Source: WHSW01 sp963846165
GTDB lineage: Bacteria > Actinomycetota > Thermoleophilia > Solirubrobacterales > 70-9
Reading direction: 5' to 3'
DNA: 64,000 nucleotides
Assembly (NCBI GenBank): GCA_963846165.1
Contig: CAWJUU010000007.1
Location: 310,001-374,000, forward strand
Part shown: positions 1-11,297 of the stretch, piece after piece
How the letters are laid out: every line of letters begins with the position of its first letter
How positions within the stretch are numbered: the first letter of the stretch is position 1
Translations under genes and position numbers: made by a program
The notes under the pieces: model-generated
Database searches by the model: none
Seen by the model: only the letters and a program-made list of their open reading frames with translations
Told to the model about the DNA's origin: nothing

Positions 1-34
1 GCGCACGGGCGACGAGCTCCGCGACGCCCTCCAT
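1..34 (-). CDS. start of an unidentified gene, cut by the window edge
   Basis: An ATG at 34-32 overlaps the TGA of the FIST gene (ATGA), the coupling seen elsewhere in this window. Only eleven codons remain (MEGVAELVARA), so no family can be assigned. It is probably translationally coupled to the FIST gene. Confidence 0.4.
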   Translation of the reverse strand, partial: MEGVAELVARA

Positions 35-1197
35 CACGCGCCGCGCGGAAAGACCGCGATCGTCGCCGTGAACCCGTGGAGGAAGTTGCGGCCGCCGACC
101 GGCCCGATCTCACCGGCGCAGAAGAACCCGGCGGCGGGGGCGCCGAGCGCGTCCTCGAGCGCGCTCGCGTCGTGGTCGGGAAGGTCGAACATGTGCGAGC
201 CGCGCCCGTTGCAGGTGAACATCAGCGCCCCGGCGGCGCCCTCTGGCCCGAGCGCGCCGGACTGGGTCCGAAGCGCCTCGCGCAGGTCCACGTCGGCGGT
301 CGCCCCGTCGCGAACGTGCATGCGCACCGTCTGGCCGACACGGACCCGGTCGCCGAGCGCAAGCGACCCGCTGTGCGGGTCGGCCCCGATGATCGGCCGA
401 ACGAGGAAGTCGCCGCGCTCGTAGTCGGGCTGGTTCTCGTCGATGACGACGCCGAGCATCAGGCCCTGGGCGGCGAGGGATTGCTCGCGCGCGCCGAGCT
501 CACCTATCGCCTCGCGCACGCGCGCGATGGCCGGCTGAGAAGCGAGCTCGCCGATCAGATTGCCGTCGGCGGCGGTGATCGTCATCTCCGGGCCGATCGG
601 AGTCGCCCCCTGCGAGACGCACGGCACCACCGGAACCCCCGCCAGCGAGCACGCGACCGCGCCGCCGGCGAGCACCTCGCCGTCGCGAAACAGCGACGCA
701 GAGCCCGCCGCCGCGGCGCTGGCGAGCCCGCCCAGCACCGGCATCCCCGGGCGCTCCTCGTTCAGCCGCTCCAGCAGCGCCTCGGCGCTGAACGTGTAGG
801 GGTCGGCGAGGACCAGAAGCGTCTCGCCGAGCTGCGCCGGCTCGGGCAAGCCGTGTACGCTCACCCCCTCCTCGGCGGGCTCGGCCTCGAAGTGGTGGGT
901 CGCGAACTCGGCCTCCGGTGCCGACAGTGCCCAGACGGCGGCGCCCGCGCCCTCCTCGATCTCGCGGCCCGATCCAAGCACGCCCCCGGCGCCACAGCCG
1001 ATCAGCGAGCGCGGCTCGAGTCGCTCGTGGACCTCGGAGAGGATCCACTTCGCGTGGCCGAGGTGCGGAGCACCGGCGAACACGAGCGCGAGATCGCAAC
1101 GCCCGTCGAGACCACGGGCGGCCTCTGCCGCAGCCTCGCCGAAGGCCACGACCGGGTCGACTTCGTCGGAAAGCCCGACGGCAACGCGCACCGTCAT
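34..1197 (-). CDS. FIST-domain signal transduction protein
   Basis: This 387-residue protein resembles FIST N plus FIST C sensory proteins over its full length. An N-terminal half (about residues 30-190) is rich in Gly/Ala, and a C-terminal half has the patterns FTCNGRG and GFFCAGEIGPVGG near its end. FIST domains are thought to bind small ligands, possibly amino acids, and to feed signalling systems. No signal peptide or membrane segment is visible, so it should be cytoplasmic. No kinase or cyclase is fused or adjacent, so the partner is unknown. The ATG at 1197 is the natural start. The gene is followed by an ATGA-overlapping downstream gene. Confidence 0.85.
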   Translation of the reverse strand: MTVRVAVGLSDEVDPVVAFGEAAAEAARGLDGRCDLALVFAGAPHLGHAKWILSEVHERLEPRSLIGCGAGGVLGSGREIEEGAGAAVWALSAPEAEFATHHFEAEPAEEGVSVHGLPEPAQLGETLLVLADPYTFSAEALLERLNEERPGMPVLGGLASAAAAGSASLFRDGEVLAGGAVACSLAGVPVVPCVSQGATPIGPEMTITAADGNLIGELASQPAIARVREAIGELGAREQSLAAQGLMLGVVIDENQPDYERGDFLVRPIIGADPHSGSLALGDRVRVGQTVRMHVRDGATADVDLREALRTQSGALGPEGAAGALMFTCNGRGSHMFDLPDHDASALEDALGAPAAGFFCAGEIGPVGGRNFLHGFTATIAVFPRGA

Positions 1198-1239
1198 CGC
1201 ACCGCGAGTCCGAGCCCCCGCCCGATCATCGCCACCACC

Positions 1240-2350
1240 CTACTCCCGGGCCGCCTGGAGCAGGTACTCGCGCACGAAGGCGTCGAGGTCGCCATCGAGG
1301 ACCCGGTTGGCGTCGCCGACCTCGAACCCGGTGCGGTGGTCCTTGACCCGGGTCGAGGGGTGCAGGGTGTAGCTGCGGATCTGGGAGCCCCACTCGGCCG
1401 CCTTCTGCTCGCCGCGCTCGGCCGCCATCTCCTCGGCGCGCTTGCGCTCCTCCTCCTCGAGCAGGCGGGCGCGCATCATCCGCATCGCGGTCGCCTTGTT
1501 CTGGGTCTGCGAGCGTTCGTTCTGGCATTGGACCACGATCCCTGTGGGCAGGTGCGTGAGCCGGACCGCCGAGTCGGTCTTGTTGACGTGCTGGCCACCG
1601 GCGCCCGAGGCGCGGTAGGTGTCCACTCGCAGGTCGTCCTCGTCGAGCTCGACCGAGACCTCGTCGTCGACCAGCGGCGCGACGTCGACCTGGGCGAAGG
1701 CGGTGTGGCGGCGCGACTGGGCGTCGAAGGGTGAGATCCGCACGAGCCGGTGAACGCCACGCTCGGCGGCGAACAGGCCGTAGGCGTTCTCGCCCTTGGC
1801 GATGAAGCTCGCCGACTTGATCCCGGCCTCCTCCCCCGGCGACGCCTCGGCCATCTCGACCTCGAACCCGCGCCGCTCGGCCCAGCGCAGGTACATGCGC
1901 AGCAGCATCTCGGCCCAGTCCTGCGAGTCGGTGCCGCCGGCGCCGGAGCGGACCGTGACCACCGCGTCGCCGGAGTCGTACTCGCCGCTGAACAGGCGCG
2001 CCTCCTCGAGCTCGGCGAGCCGCGACTCGATCGAGGCCAGCTGAGCCTCGAGCTCGGCGGCCATCTCTTCGTCCTCGGCAGCCAGCTCGGCGAGCTCGTC
2101 GAGGTCGGCGACGTCGCCCTCGAGCCCGCGGAAGCTCTCTAGGCGGCGTTGCGCTCGAGCGTGCTCGGCACTGATCCGCGCTGCCCGCTCCTGGTCGTCC
2201 CAGAAGCCCGGCGCGCCCATCTCCGCCTCGAGCCGGGCTACCTCGGCTTTGATTTCCGCCGGGTCAAAGGTAGTCCGCAAGCAGGGTCAACCCCTCGCGG
2301 ATCGGCCTGATCCGCGCGCTCACGGCCTCGTTCGATCGTGCTTCTGCCAT
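1240..2350 (-). CDS. prfB: peptide chain release factor 2, with programmed +1 frameshift
   Basis: RF2 terminates translation at UGA and UAA. The SPF recognition tripeptide lies near residue 205 and the catalytic GGQ near residue 250 of the complete product. Translation starts at the ATG at 2350 (MAEARSNEAVSARI...) and runs 28 codons to an in-frame TGA at 2266-2264. A +1 slip on CTT-TGA-C at that point joins the main frame (L-DPAEIK), giving 369 residues, the usual RF2 length. A start at 2280 inside the second frame would drop the conserved N-terminus and is rejected. The 1111-bp span is 3n+1, as expected for a single +1 shift. Autoregulation by RF2 level is known for the family. Confidence 0.95.
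2260..2275 (-). promoter_or_regulatory. prfB +1 programmed frameshift site
   Basis: The minus strand reads GAC TAC CTT TGA CCC. CTT TGA C matches the universal RF2 slippage core CUU UGA C. The Shine-Dalgarno-like stimulator normally 3 bases upstream of CUU is weak here (GCGGAC). A GAGGGG run exists but ends 21 bases upstream, too far to act in the classical way. Confidence 0.93.
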
Positions 2351-2404
2351 TGCGGTGAGCTTAGTAGCCGGCGGTCTGGTCCACGGGCAAGCGTTCGGAG
2401 TCCT

Positions 2405-3736
2405 CTACTTCCGCTTCTTGACCTTGAACGAGTCGGTCGCCGGGGAGATGTCGGTGTCACCGATCCAGTTTGTCGCATCGATCGTCATCTTGTGCCTGCC
2501 CTTCTTCACCTTCTCGGTCAGCGGCGAGGTGCACGGCTCGGGGGGCTTGCGGTCGAGCTGACAGGTCGTCGGTGCGCTCGGGTCGTTGGAGTCGAACTCG
2601 TACTCGACCCTGACCCTCTTCTTGCCCTGCTTCAACTTGGTCCTGTTCTTTGGCGCGTCGGTGATCTTCACCTCGGGCGCCAACAGCGGCTGTCCGCCGC
2701 TGCCGAAGACGTTCTCGCCGGTGATGCTCTGCACGCCGCCGGCGATCGCCGAGCGCACCGGATCCTCGGCGACTCGGCCGTAGACCCCGGGGCGGTTCGG
2801 TCGCGCACAGCCTTCGCCGAAGCTGACGTCGCCGACGAGGCGGAAGCTGACTGCCGGTGCGCTGATGCTGCCGCCGGCTAGGGGCACGACCAGCGGTCCG
2901 CCGCTGTCGCCCTGGCAGGTGTCGATGCCGCCCTCGAGCACACCAGCGCAGACCTGTGTCTGCGGCAACACCGGGCCGACCGGGGATGTCGAGTAGAGGC
3001 TGACGCAGGTCGAGTCGTCGATCATCGCGATCCGGGCATCGAGCAGGGTGTCGCTGCCGCTGCCGCCCTCCGAGGTCGTCCCCCAGCCGCTGATCAACGC
3101 CCGCTGGCCGGGCGCCCATGTCGGCTCCTCACCGGGCCCGGCGATCTTGATCGCCGGCGAACTCGACGGCGTTGCGAGCTGGACAAGAACCACATCCCAC
3201 TCGTTGGTCGCGGGGTTGTAGAGCTCGTTGCCGCCCCCGTCTGTGAACGTAAGGTAGGTGGTGAGGTTGGTCTCACTCCCGCCGGGGCCCGAGAGCACCG
3301 TCCGGCCGCTGATCATCGAGAAGAGCGCCGGGGGGTCGAAGTCGGCGTCATCGGGGCTCTCGAGCGTGTCGAAGAAGCAGTGGGCGGCGCTGACCGCGAT
3401 CGTCGGGGAGACGAGACTGGCCCCGCAGATGTGGCGATCGAACCCATCGCCGAGAAAGAAGGTCGGGTTCGCATTGAGCGAGGTCTGCCACGGGTAGCGG
3501 CCGATCTCGGTAGCCGCGCCGCCAACGATCCGGTCGCCCGCGCGACGGATCGCCGACTCGTCCACGGGCGCCGGAGCCGAGCTCTCCCCGCCGACCTCCT
3601 GCAGGTAGACGCCGGGAGCGACAGCGACCCGGCCCACGTCCGCCGGCGCGGCGGATGTGCTGCCCGCGCTCAACAGGCAAGCGAGGAGGACGAGGAACAC
3701 CGTTGCGCCCTCGAACCGCCGGTGGGCGAGCGTCAT
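2405..3736 (-). CDS. secreted trypsin-like serine protease (S1 family)
   Basis: 443 residues. A Sec signal peptide (residues 1-30, hydrophobic stretch ATVFLVLLACLL) is followed by a propeptide and the activation motif RIVGG at 69-73. The triad is His119 in SAAHC, Asp181 in NEWDVVLVQ and Ser278 in GDSGGP. The Asp at 272 in IDTCQGDSGG fits trypsin-like Lys/Arg specificity. The last 100 residues form a Lys-rich domain (KITDAPKNRTKLKQGKK) of unknown role, perhaps binding the wall. It should be exported and activated by cleavage before Ile70. It stands alone between prfB and an NTF2-like gene. Confidence 0.92.
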   Translation of the reverse strand: MTLAHRRFEGATVFLVLLACLLSAGSTSAAPADVGRVAVAPGVYLQEVGGESSAPAPVDESAIRRAGDRIVGGAATEIGRYPWQTSLNANPTFFLGDGFDRHICGASLVSPTIAVSAAHCFFDTLESPDDADFDPPALFSMISGRTVLSGPGGSETNLTTYLTFTDGGGNELYNPATNEWDVVLVQLATPSSSPAIKIAGPGEEPTWAPGQRALISGWGTTSEGGSGSDTLLDARIAMIDDSTCVSLYSTSPVGPVLPQTQVCAGVLEGGIDTCQGDSGGPLVVPLAGGSISAPAVSFRLVGDVSFGEGCARPNRPGVYGRVAEDPVRSAIAGGVQSITGENVFGSGGQPLLAPEVKITDAPKNRTKLKQGKKRVRVEYEFDSNDPSAPTTCQLDRKPPEPCTSPLTEKVKKGRHKMTIDATNWIGDTDISPATDSFKVKKRK

Positions 3737-3769
3737 GCGTTTGACCCTACGCCCGCAGCCGCGCGATTG

Positions 3770-4180
3770 TCAAGGCGGCCCGATCGCGGCGATCGCGTCG
3801 CCGATCGAGCCGAAGTTCTGACGCCAGCGGACGATCTTGCCGTTGCGAAACTCGAACAGGGCGCCGAAGCCGGCCTCGTCGGCGAGCTCGCCGTTCTCCT
3901 TCCAGTGCCACTGGCGCCGGGCGTCGACCGCGACGTGGCGGTCGCCGACCTCCCGCACCTCGTCCACCTCGACCCGCGAGACCAGGTGTCCGTCGTCGCT
4001 CGGCTTCGCCCAGCCGACGACCTCGTCGATGCCGCGGAAGCGGCCCTTGTCGCCCTGCGCCTCGATCTCGGGGTGAAGCTCGGCGGCGACGGCGTCCGGG
4101 TCGCGGACGCGCAGCGCCTCGATCAGCCGCTGCGCCGCCGCAAGGTTCGCTCCGCCCCCATCGCTCGGGCGATCGTTCAT
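3770..4180 (-). CDS. SnoaL/NTF2-like protein
   Basis: 136 residues of the cone-shaped NTF2 fold: N-terminal helices (LIEALRVRDPDAVAAELHPEIE) followed by strands ending in FEFRNGKIVRWRQNFG, a typical SnoaL-like polyketide cyclase signature. Members bind small hydrophobic molecules or act as isomerases, and nothing here fixes a substrate. The ATG at 4180 overlaps the TGA of tag (ATGA), so the two are probably co-translated. I chose this start because the frame further upstream only mirrors tag. Confidence 0.8.
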   Translation of the reverse strand: MNDRPSDGGGANLAAAQRLIEALRVRDPDAVAAELHPEIEAQGDKGRFRGIDEVVGWAKPSDDGHLVSRVEVDEVREVGDRHVAVDARRQWHWKENGELADEAGFGALFEFRNGKIVRWRQNFGSIGDAIAAIGPP

Positions 4181-4797
4181 CGCATCTGCGCCAGGGCCTT
4201 TGCACGCTCCTCGGCGACCCGGTGGCGGACGACGCAATCGGCGAGGTGGTCGTTGACGATCCCAACGGCCTGCATCAAGGCATAGGCCGTGGTCGGCCCG
4301 ACGAAGCGAAAGCCCCGGGTCTTGAGCTCCTTCGCCAGCGCCACCGACTCGGGCGTCGTCGCCGGAAGCTCCTTGACGGCAGCCGGCGGATGGTCGCGCT
4401 CGGAGGTATAGGACCAGGCGATCGACGCGAGCGAGCGTCCGTTCGAGGCGAGCTCGCCAGTGACGCGGGCGTTGGCGATCGTCGCCTCGATCTTCGCTCG
4501 ATTGCGAACGATGCCGGCGTCGGCGAGCAACCGCTCGACCTCGTCGTCTCCGTACTCGGCGACCCGCGAGAAGTCGAAGCCGTCGAACGCCGCGCGAAAA
4601 TTGTCGCGCTTGCGCAGGATCGTCAGCCACGAGAGGCCCGACTGGAAGGCCTCGAGCGTGAGCCGCTCGTAGATCCCGCGATCGTCGGTCACCGGTCGCC
4701 CCCACTCCTCATCGTGATAGGCGACGTACTCAGGGCCCGATCCCCACCAGCACCGCCGGCGGCCATCCGGCCCTTCGACGACGCCGTTCGCGCTCAT
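4177..4797 (-). CDS. tag: DNA-3-methyladenine glycosylase I
   Basis: 206 residues matching the Tag family along its length. The enzyme removes 3-methyladenine from alkylated DNA in base-excision repair. The zinc site is visible: Cys near the N-terminus (RRCWW), His in AYHDEEWG, and His/Cys in NDHLADC near residue 190. The HhH-like core (FQSGLSWLTILRKRDNFR and VGPTTAYALMQAVGIVNDH) is intact. The gene overlaps the NTF2-like gene by four bases. Confidence 0.95.
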   Translation of the reverse strand: MSANGVVEGPDGRRRCWWGSGPEYVAYHDEEWGRPVTDDRGIYERLTLEAFQSGLSWLTILRKRDNFRAAFDGFDFSRVAEYGDDEVERLLADAGIVRNRAKIEATIANARVTGELASNGRSLASIAWSYTSERDHPPAAVKELPATTPESVALAKELKTRGFRFVGPTTAYALMQAVGIVNDHLADCVVRHRVAEERAKALAQMR

Positions 4798-5929
4798 GCG
4801 GGCCTCGCTCAGTCCCCCGGCGGGGGCGGGAGGCGGAGCGCGAACCGCTCGGTGACCGAATCGCCGGCCGCGTCGGTGAGCTTCACCGACAGCTTCGCCG
4901 GCCCGGCATCGGCCGCGGGCGAGACGCGCAGCGGGATCTTGTCGCTGGAAGGGCGAAAGGTGGTGGTCCGCGGACCGGAGACGGGCTCGCCGCCCTGGCG
5001 CAGCGTGAGCTTCGCCTTCAGCGGCTCCGCCGTGCGCACGGCGACGATCACCAACCGGAATCCGTTCTTGGTCCCCCTGCCCACCCTGACCACCTCGCCC
5101 GCGACGACGCCCGCGCCGAGCGGCTTCTCGCCGGGACTGAGCTCGTACGCGCCCCAGGGCGGGTTCGCGTTCACGACCCGGCCCGGCTCGCAGGTGGCGA
5201 GGAAGCTCGCGAAGCGCAAGGGAGGCGTAGCCGACCCGCGCCGCTGTTGAGGCGCCTTAGTCGAGGGGCTCTCGGTGATCACCCGGTAGACGCCGGTCGG
5301 CACCTCGGTCCAGACGATCCCGCCGTCGCCCGAGGTCTCGGTCCGCGACCGGTCCGGAATCACGTTGTCATTGAAGTAGACCGCTTCCGGCAGCGCCGGC
5401 TTCGCATGCGCGGTCGCGCCCGCGACGCCGTGCGGGGTCCGCTCGCGGAAGGTCTCGAAATCGACCCCGCGCACGTTGCGCGCCGAGGCGGTGGTCACGA
5501 TCACGCACTGCTCGGGGCGGCCGTCGGGCCCGAACGGTACCGACAGAACCGCGGCGAGCCCGTTGTACTCCGCGTCCGCGGGCGTCTGGAAGTTGGCGTT
5601 CTCGATCGGCTTGCCGCGCGTGTGGAAGGTCTGCAGGTCGATCTGGTTGTAGCCCGGCGGGGGCTCGATGTAGGGGGTGACGTTGGTGTCGTCGGGAACC
5701 TCGACGACGTAGTCGCCGTTGGCGTCGGTGATCGCCGAGGTGCCGGGCAGCTCGCGGACGCGGATCGTCGCGCCGGGGATCGCTGTCTCCGAGTGGTTGA
5801 AGACGTAGGCGTGGCCCGATATCGCCACCTTCTTCTTCGCAGCGGAGGCGGCGGGCCCGGCCGAGGCCACGCCCGCAAGCGCGATCACAGCAGCGAGCGA
5901 GGCGAGCGCCCAGCGCCCGCGGGAGGCCG

Positions 5930-8794
<2,865 letters not shown>

Positions 8795-8847
8795 GGCTAT
8801 CGATCCAGGGTAGCGGCCCGCCGGCCGATCGCCGGGCTAGGTCGCGA

Positions 8848-9195
8848 CTAGGCCGTGCGGCGCCGAAAGCGCCCCAGCATGCGCCGCGACTTCGCGCGGG
8901 CGCGCCGCTTCTCACGATGGCGCTTGACCTGGCGGCGGATGTCCTCGGCGGTCTCGTGAATCGAGTGCAGCATCTCCGGCGAGGCCTCGCGCGCACGCAG
9001 CGTGGTGCCCTTGAGATACAGCGTCGCCTCGGCGATGTAACGGTCGGCGATCGAGGGGTTGCGCTCCTCCGTCAGCTCGACCTCGAGGGTCGCCAGCTCC
9101 GATACCTGGCGCCCGATCCGTGAGAAGCGCTTGGTCACAGCCTCGCGAAGCTCGTCGGTGACCTCGGTGTTGCGGCCTCTGATCTCGATTCGCAC
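8848..9195 (-). CDS. hpf: ribosome hibernation-promoting factor (short HPF/RaiA type)
   Basis: 115 residues of the sigma-54 modulation/S30AE family (RIEIRGRNTEVTDELREAV... DRYIAEATLYLKGTTLRARE). It binds the 30S decoding region and silences ribosomes in stationary phase or stress. The start is the GTG at 9195 because GAAAGGAG lies 7 bases upstream. The ATG at 9231 would add twelve residues before the conserved strand. The C-terminal domain of long HPF is absent and replaced by a basic tail (REKRRARAKSRRMLGRFRRR). It precedes secA. Confidence 0.93.
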   Translation of the reverse strand: MRIEIRGRNTEVTDELREAVTKRFSRIGRQVSELATLEVELTEERNPSIADRYIAEATLYLKGTTLRAREASPEMLHSIHETAEDIRRQVKRHREKRRARAKSRRMLGRFRRRTA

Positions 9196-9234
9196 GCCTG
9201 TCTCCTTTCTCGGGCTGCGTGAGCGAATCAAATG

Positions 9235-9885
9235 CTACGCCCCGAAGCGCTGCTCGCCAAATGCCTTGGCGAAGACCGCAGCCCGAAGCTCGGGACACCC
9301 TGCGTCGCGAAGTGCAGCCGCGGCGGCTGCGAGCGTGGCCCCGGTCGTGAATACGTCGTCGACGATCAACGCCCGCGGCGGCGGCGTGTCGGTGGCGCGG
9401 ATTCGTGGCGGCGAAGCGAGGCGCTCGCCGCGCGGGCGCCCGACCTGGCGGCGGCCGTTGCTGCGCGCCAACGGGTGGGCGATCGGGAGCGAGAGCCGAG
9501 CGGCGACCCTCGCTGCGATCGCCTCCGCCGGATCGAAGCCACGGCGGCGTCGGCGCAGCGGCGCCGCGGGAACCGCGACGACCGCCCAGCCATCCACCAG
9601 CGGCGGGACCGCCCGCGCGACCGCCTCGGCAGCAAGGTCCGCGAGGCCGATCCGGCCGCCGAACTTGAGCGCGGCGACCAGTTCACGGGCCACGCCCGCG
9701 TACGGAGCCGCCCAGGTCACGCTCCCGAGCCCGGCGAGAACACCCGCGCCCGCAGGGGCCCCGGTGAGCTCGCCCGCACACGCGGCGCAGACGAGCTCAC
9801 CGGAATCCCCAGCCGCTCCGCAGATCCCACACCGAGGTGGAGCGATGAGGCTGGCGAGGAAGCGAAGCGCGGCGAGGGACTCCAC
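9235..9885 (-). CDS. comF: ComF family phosphoribosyltransferase-like protein
   Basis: 216 residues. A four-Cys zinc finger (CGICGAAGDSGELVCAAC) is followed by a PRTase-fold domain with the PRPP loop LIVDDVFTTGATL. ComF proteins are needed for late steps of DNA uptake in competent bacteria and occur widely in non-competent ones, where the role is unclear. The GTG at 9885 (VESLAALRFLASLIAPPRC) is preferred: upstream sequence in frame runs into a repeat-like element and has no family similarity. Confidence 0.85.
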   Translation of the reverse strand: MESLAALRFLASLIAPPRCGICGAAGDSGELVCAACAGELTGAPAGAGVLAGLGSVTWAAPYAGVARELVAALKFGGRIGLADLAAEAVARAVPPLVDGWAVVAVPAAPLRRRRRGFDPAEAIAARVAARLSLPIAHPLARSNGRRQVGRPRGERLASPPRIRATDTPPPRALIVDDVFTTGATLAAAAAALRDAGCPELRAAVFAKAFGEQRFGA

Positions 9886-9975
9886 GCGGCCACGATCGCA
9901 GCGCCGGCGTGGCACGGAACGCACCAGGTGTGCCGGGTTTGGGCCGGGAGTCGGCCGGGTCGCGGGCGGGCGTGG

Positions 9976-10261
9976 GACTGAGCTGGTGGCGCTCCGCTCG
10001 GGCCCTCGCCTGGCGCGAGGCCTGGTCGTTTGCAATGAGGGAGTTGGGCTGCGCGTGGGCGTTTTTGGTCGGCCTCGGGCCGAAACCCAGGCCGTTGGCG
10101 CTTTCTTCGTCCGATAGACGAACAACTCGCCAATCGGGGCTCGGGGCGATCCCGGGCGCTCGCCGACGAGGCCTGAGCCCCCGCAAACAGCCTCCCTCAC
10201 TGCAACCGAACCCCGCGCCGCGCCCGGTGACGGCCCGAGCGGAACGCCACCAACCTCAGTC
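9976..10261. repeat. MITE-like element with about 29-bp terminal inverted repeats
   Basis: The comF-thrC gap (9886-10255, 370 bases) holds no credible gene. Its ends 9976-10004 and 10232-10261 are inverted copies (GACTGAG...TGGTGGCG...CCGCTCGGGCC) differing at three places. Inner parts also match in inverted orientation (TTGCAATGAGGGAG against TTGCAGTGAGGGAG), so the 286 bp could fold into one long imperfect hairpin. The right arm starts over the thrC stop codon. It could be a non-autonomous transposable element or a large transcription terminator. Confidence 0.5.
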
Positions 10262-11290
10262 GAACACCGCCCGCTCGACCGCGGCGAGGTCGTTGCCGCA
10301 GCCGATCACCGGCGGCGCCTTGCCGAGCGCGGTGTCGGGGTCCTTGAGCCCGTGGCCGGTGAGCACGCAGACCACGGTCCGCGGGGACTCGCCCCCGGGT
10401 GCAGCGGGAAGCCCGTGGGCGAGGATCCCAGCGACCGACGCCGCCGACGCCGGCTCGCAGAAGACTCCCTCACGTGACGCCAACAGCCGGTAGGCGTCGA
10501 GGATCTGCTCGTCGGAGACCGCCTCGACCCGGCCGCGCGACGAGGTGAAGGCCGCCATCGCCTCCTCCCAGCGGGCCGGGTTGCCGATCCGGATCGCCGA
10601 GGCGACCGTTTCGGGGTTGGCGACGGGGGCGCCGTGTACGAGCGGCGCCGCGCCCTCCGCCTGAAAGCCGTAGAGCAACGGCGCCGCGCCGATCTCGCCG
10701 AAGCCCCGCCACCAAGCGGTCACGTTGCCGGCGTTGCCGACCGGGATCGCGAGTCCCTCCGGCGCCTCGCCGAGCTCCTCGACGACCTCGAACGCGGCCG
10801 TCTTCTGACCCTCGATCCGGTAGGGGTTGACCGAGTTGACGAGCTCGACCGGGTGCGTGGCGGCGAGCTCGCGGACGATCTCGAACGCCTGGTCGAAGTT
10901 CCCGCGCAGGGCGATCACCCGGGCGCCGTGCATGAGCGCCTGGGCGAGCTTGCCGATCGCAATCTTGCCCTCGGGGACGATCACCGCACCACGCAAACCT
11001 GCCCTCGCCGCGTAGGCGGCGGCGCTCGCCGCCGTGTTGCCCGTCGAGGCGCAGATCACCGCCTGCGCCCCGGCGCCCTTCGCGCGCGAGACGGCGACCG
11101 TCATCCCGCGGTCCTTGAAGCTCCCGGTCGGGTTCGCCCCCTCGAGCTTGAGCAGGACGCGGGCTCTGACCAGCTCGGAGATCACCGGCGCCTCGACCAG
11201 CGGCGTCGATCCCTCGTTCAGGGTCACCACCGGGTCACCCGGCTCGAGCGAAAGCCGATCGCGGTAGCGCTCGATCAGCGGCTGGGGCAT
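10256..11290 (-). CDS. thrC: threonine synthase
   Basis: 344 residues, class II PLP fold. It converts O-phosphohomoserine to threonine. The PLP lysine is Lys59 in NPTGSFKDRGM. The phosphate loop (GNAGN, near residue 183) and the SER/THR dehydratase-type ASTGNTAASAAAYAAR helix are intact. It lies 7 bases after hom, so lysA-hom-thrC reads as one aspartate-family operon. Its stop codon sits inside the right arm of the inverted-repeat element at 9976-10261. Confidence 0.96.
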   Translation of the reverse strand: MPQPLIERYRDRLSLEPGDPVVTLNEGSTPLVEAPVISELVRARVLLKLEGANPTGSFKDRGMTVAVSRAKGAGAQAVICASTGNTAASAAAYAARAGLRGAVIVPEGKIAIGKLAQALMHGARVIALRGNFDQAFEIVRELAATHPVELVNSVNPYRIEGQKTAAFEVVEELGEAPEGLAIPVGNAGNVTAWWRGFGEIGAAPLLYGFQAEGAAPLVHGAPVANPETVASAIRIGNPARWEEAMAAFTSSRGRVEAVSDEQILDAYRLLASREGVFCEPASAASVAGILAHGLPAAPGGESPRTVVCVLTGHGLKDPDTALGKAPPVIGCGNDLAAVERAVFD

Positions 11291-11297
11291 CGAACGC

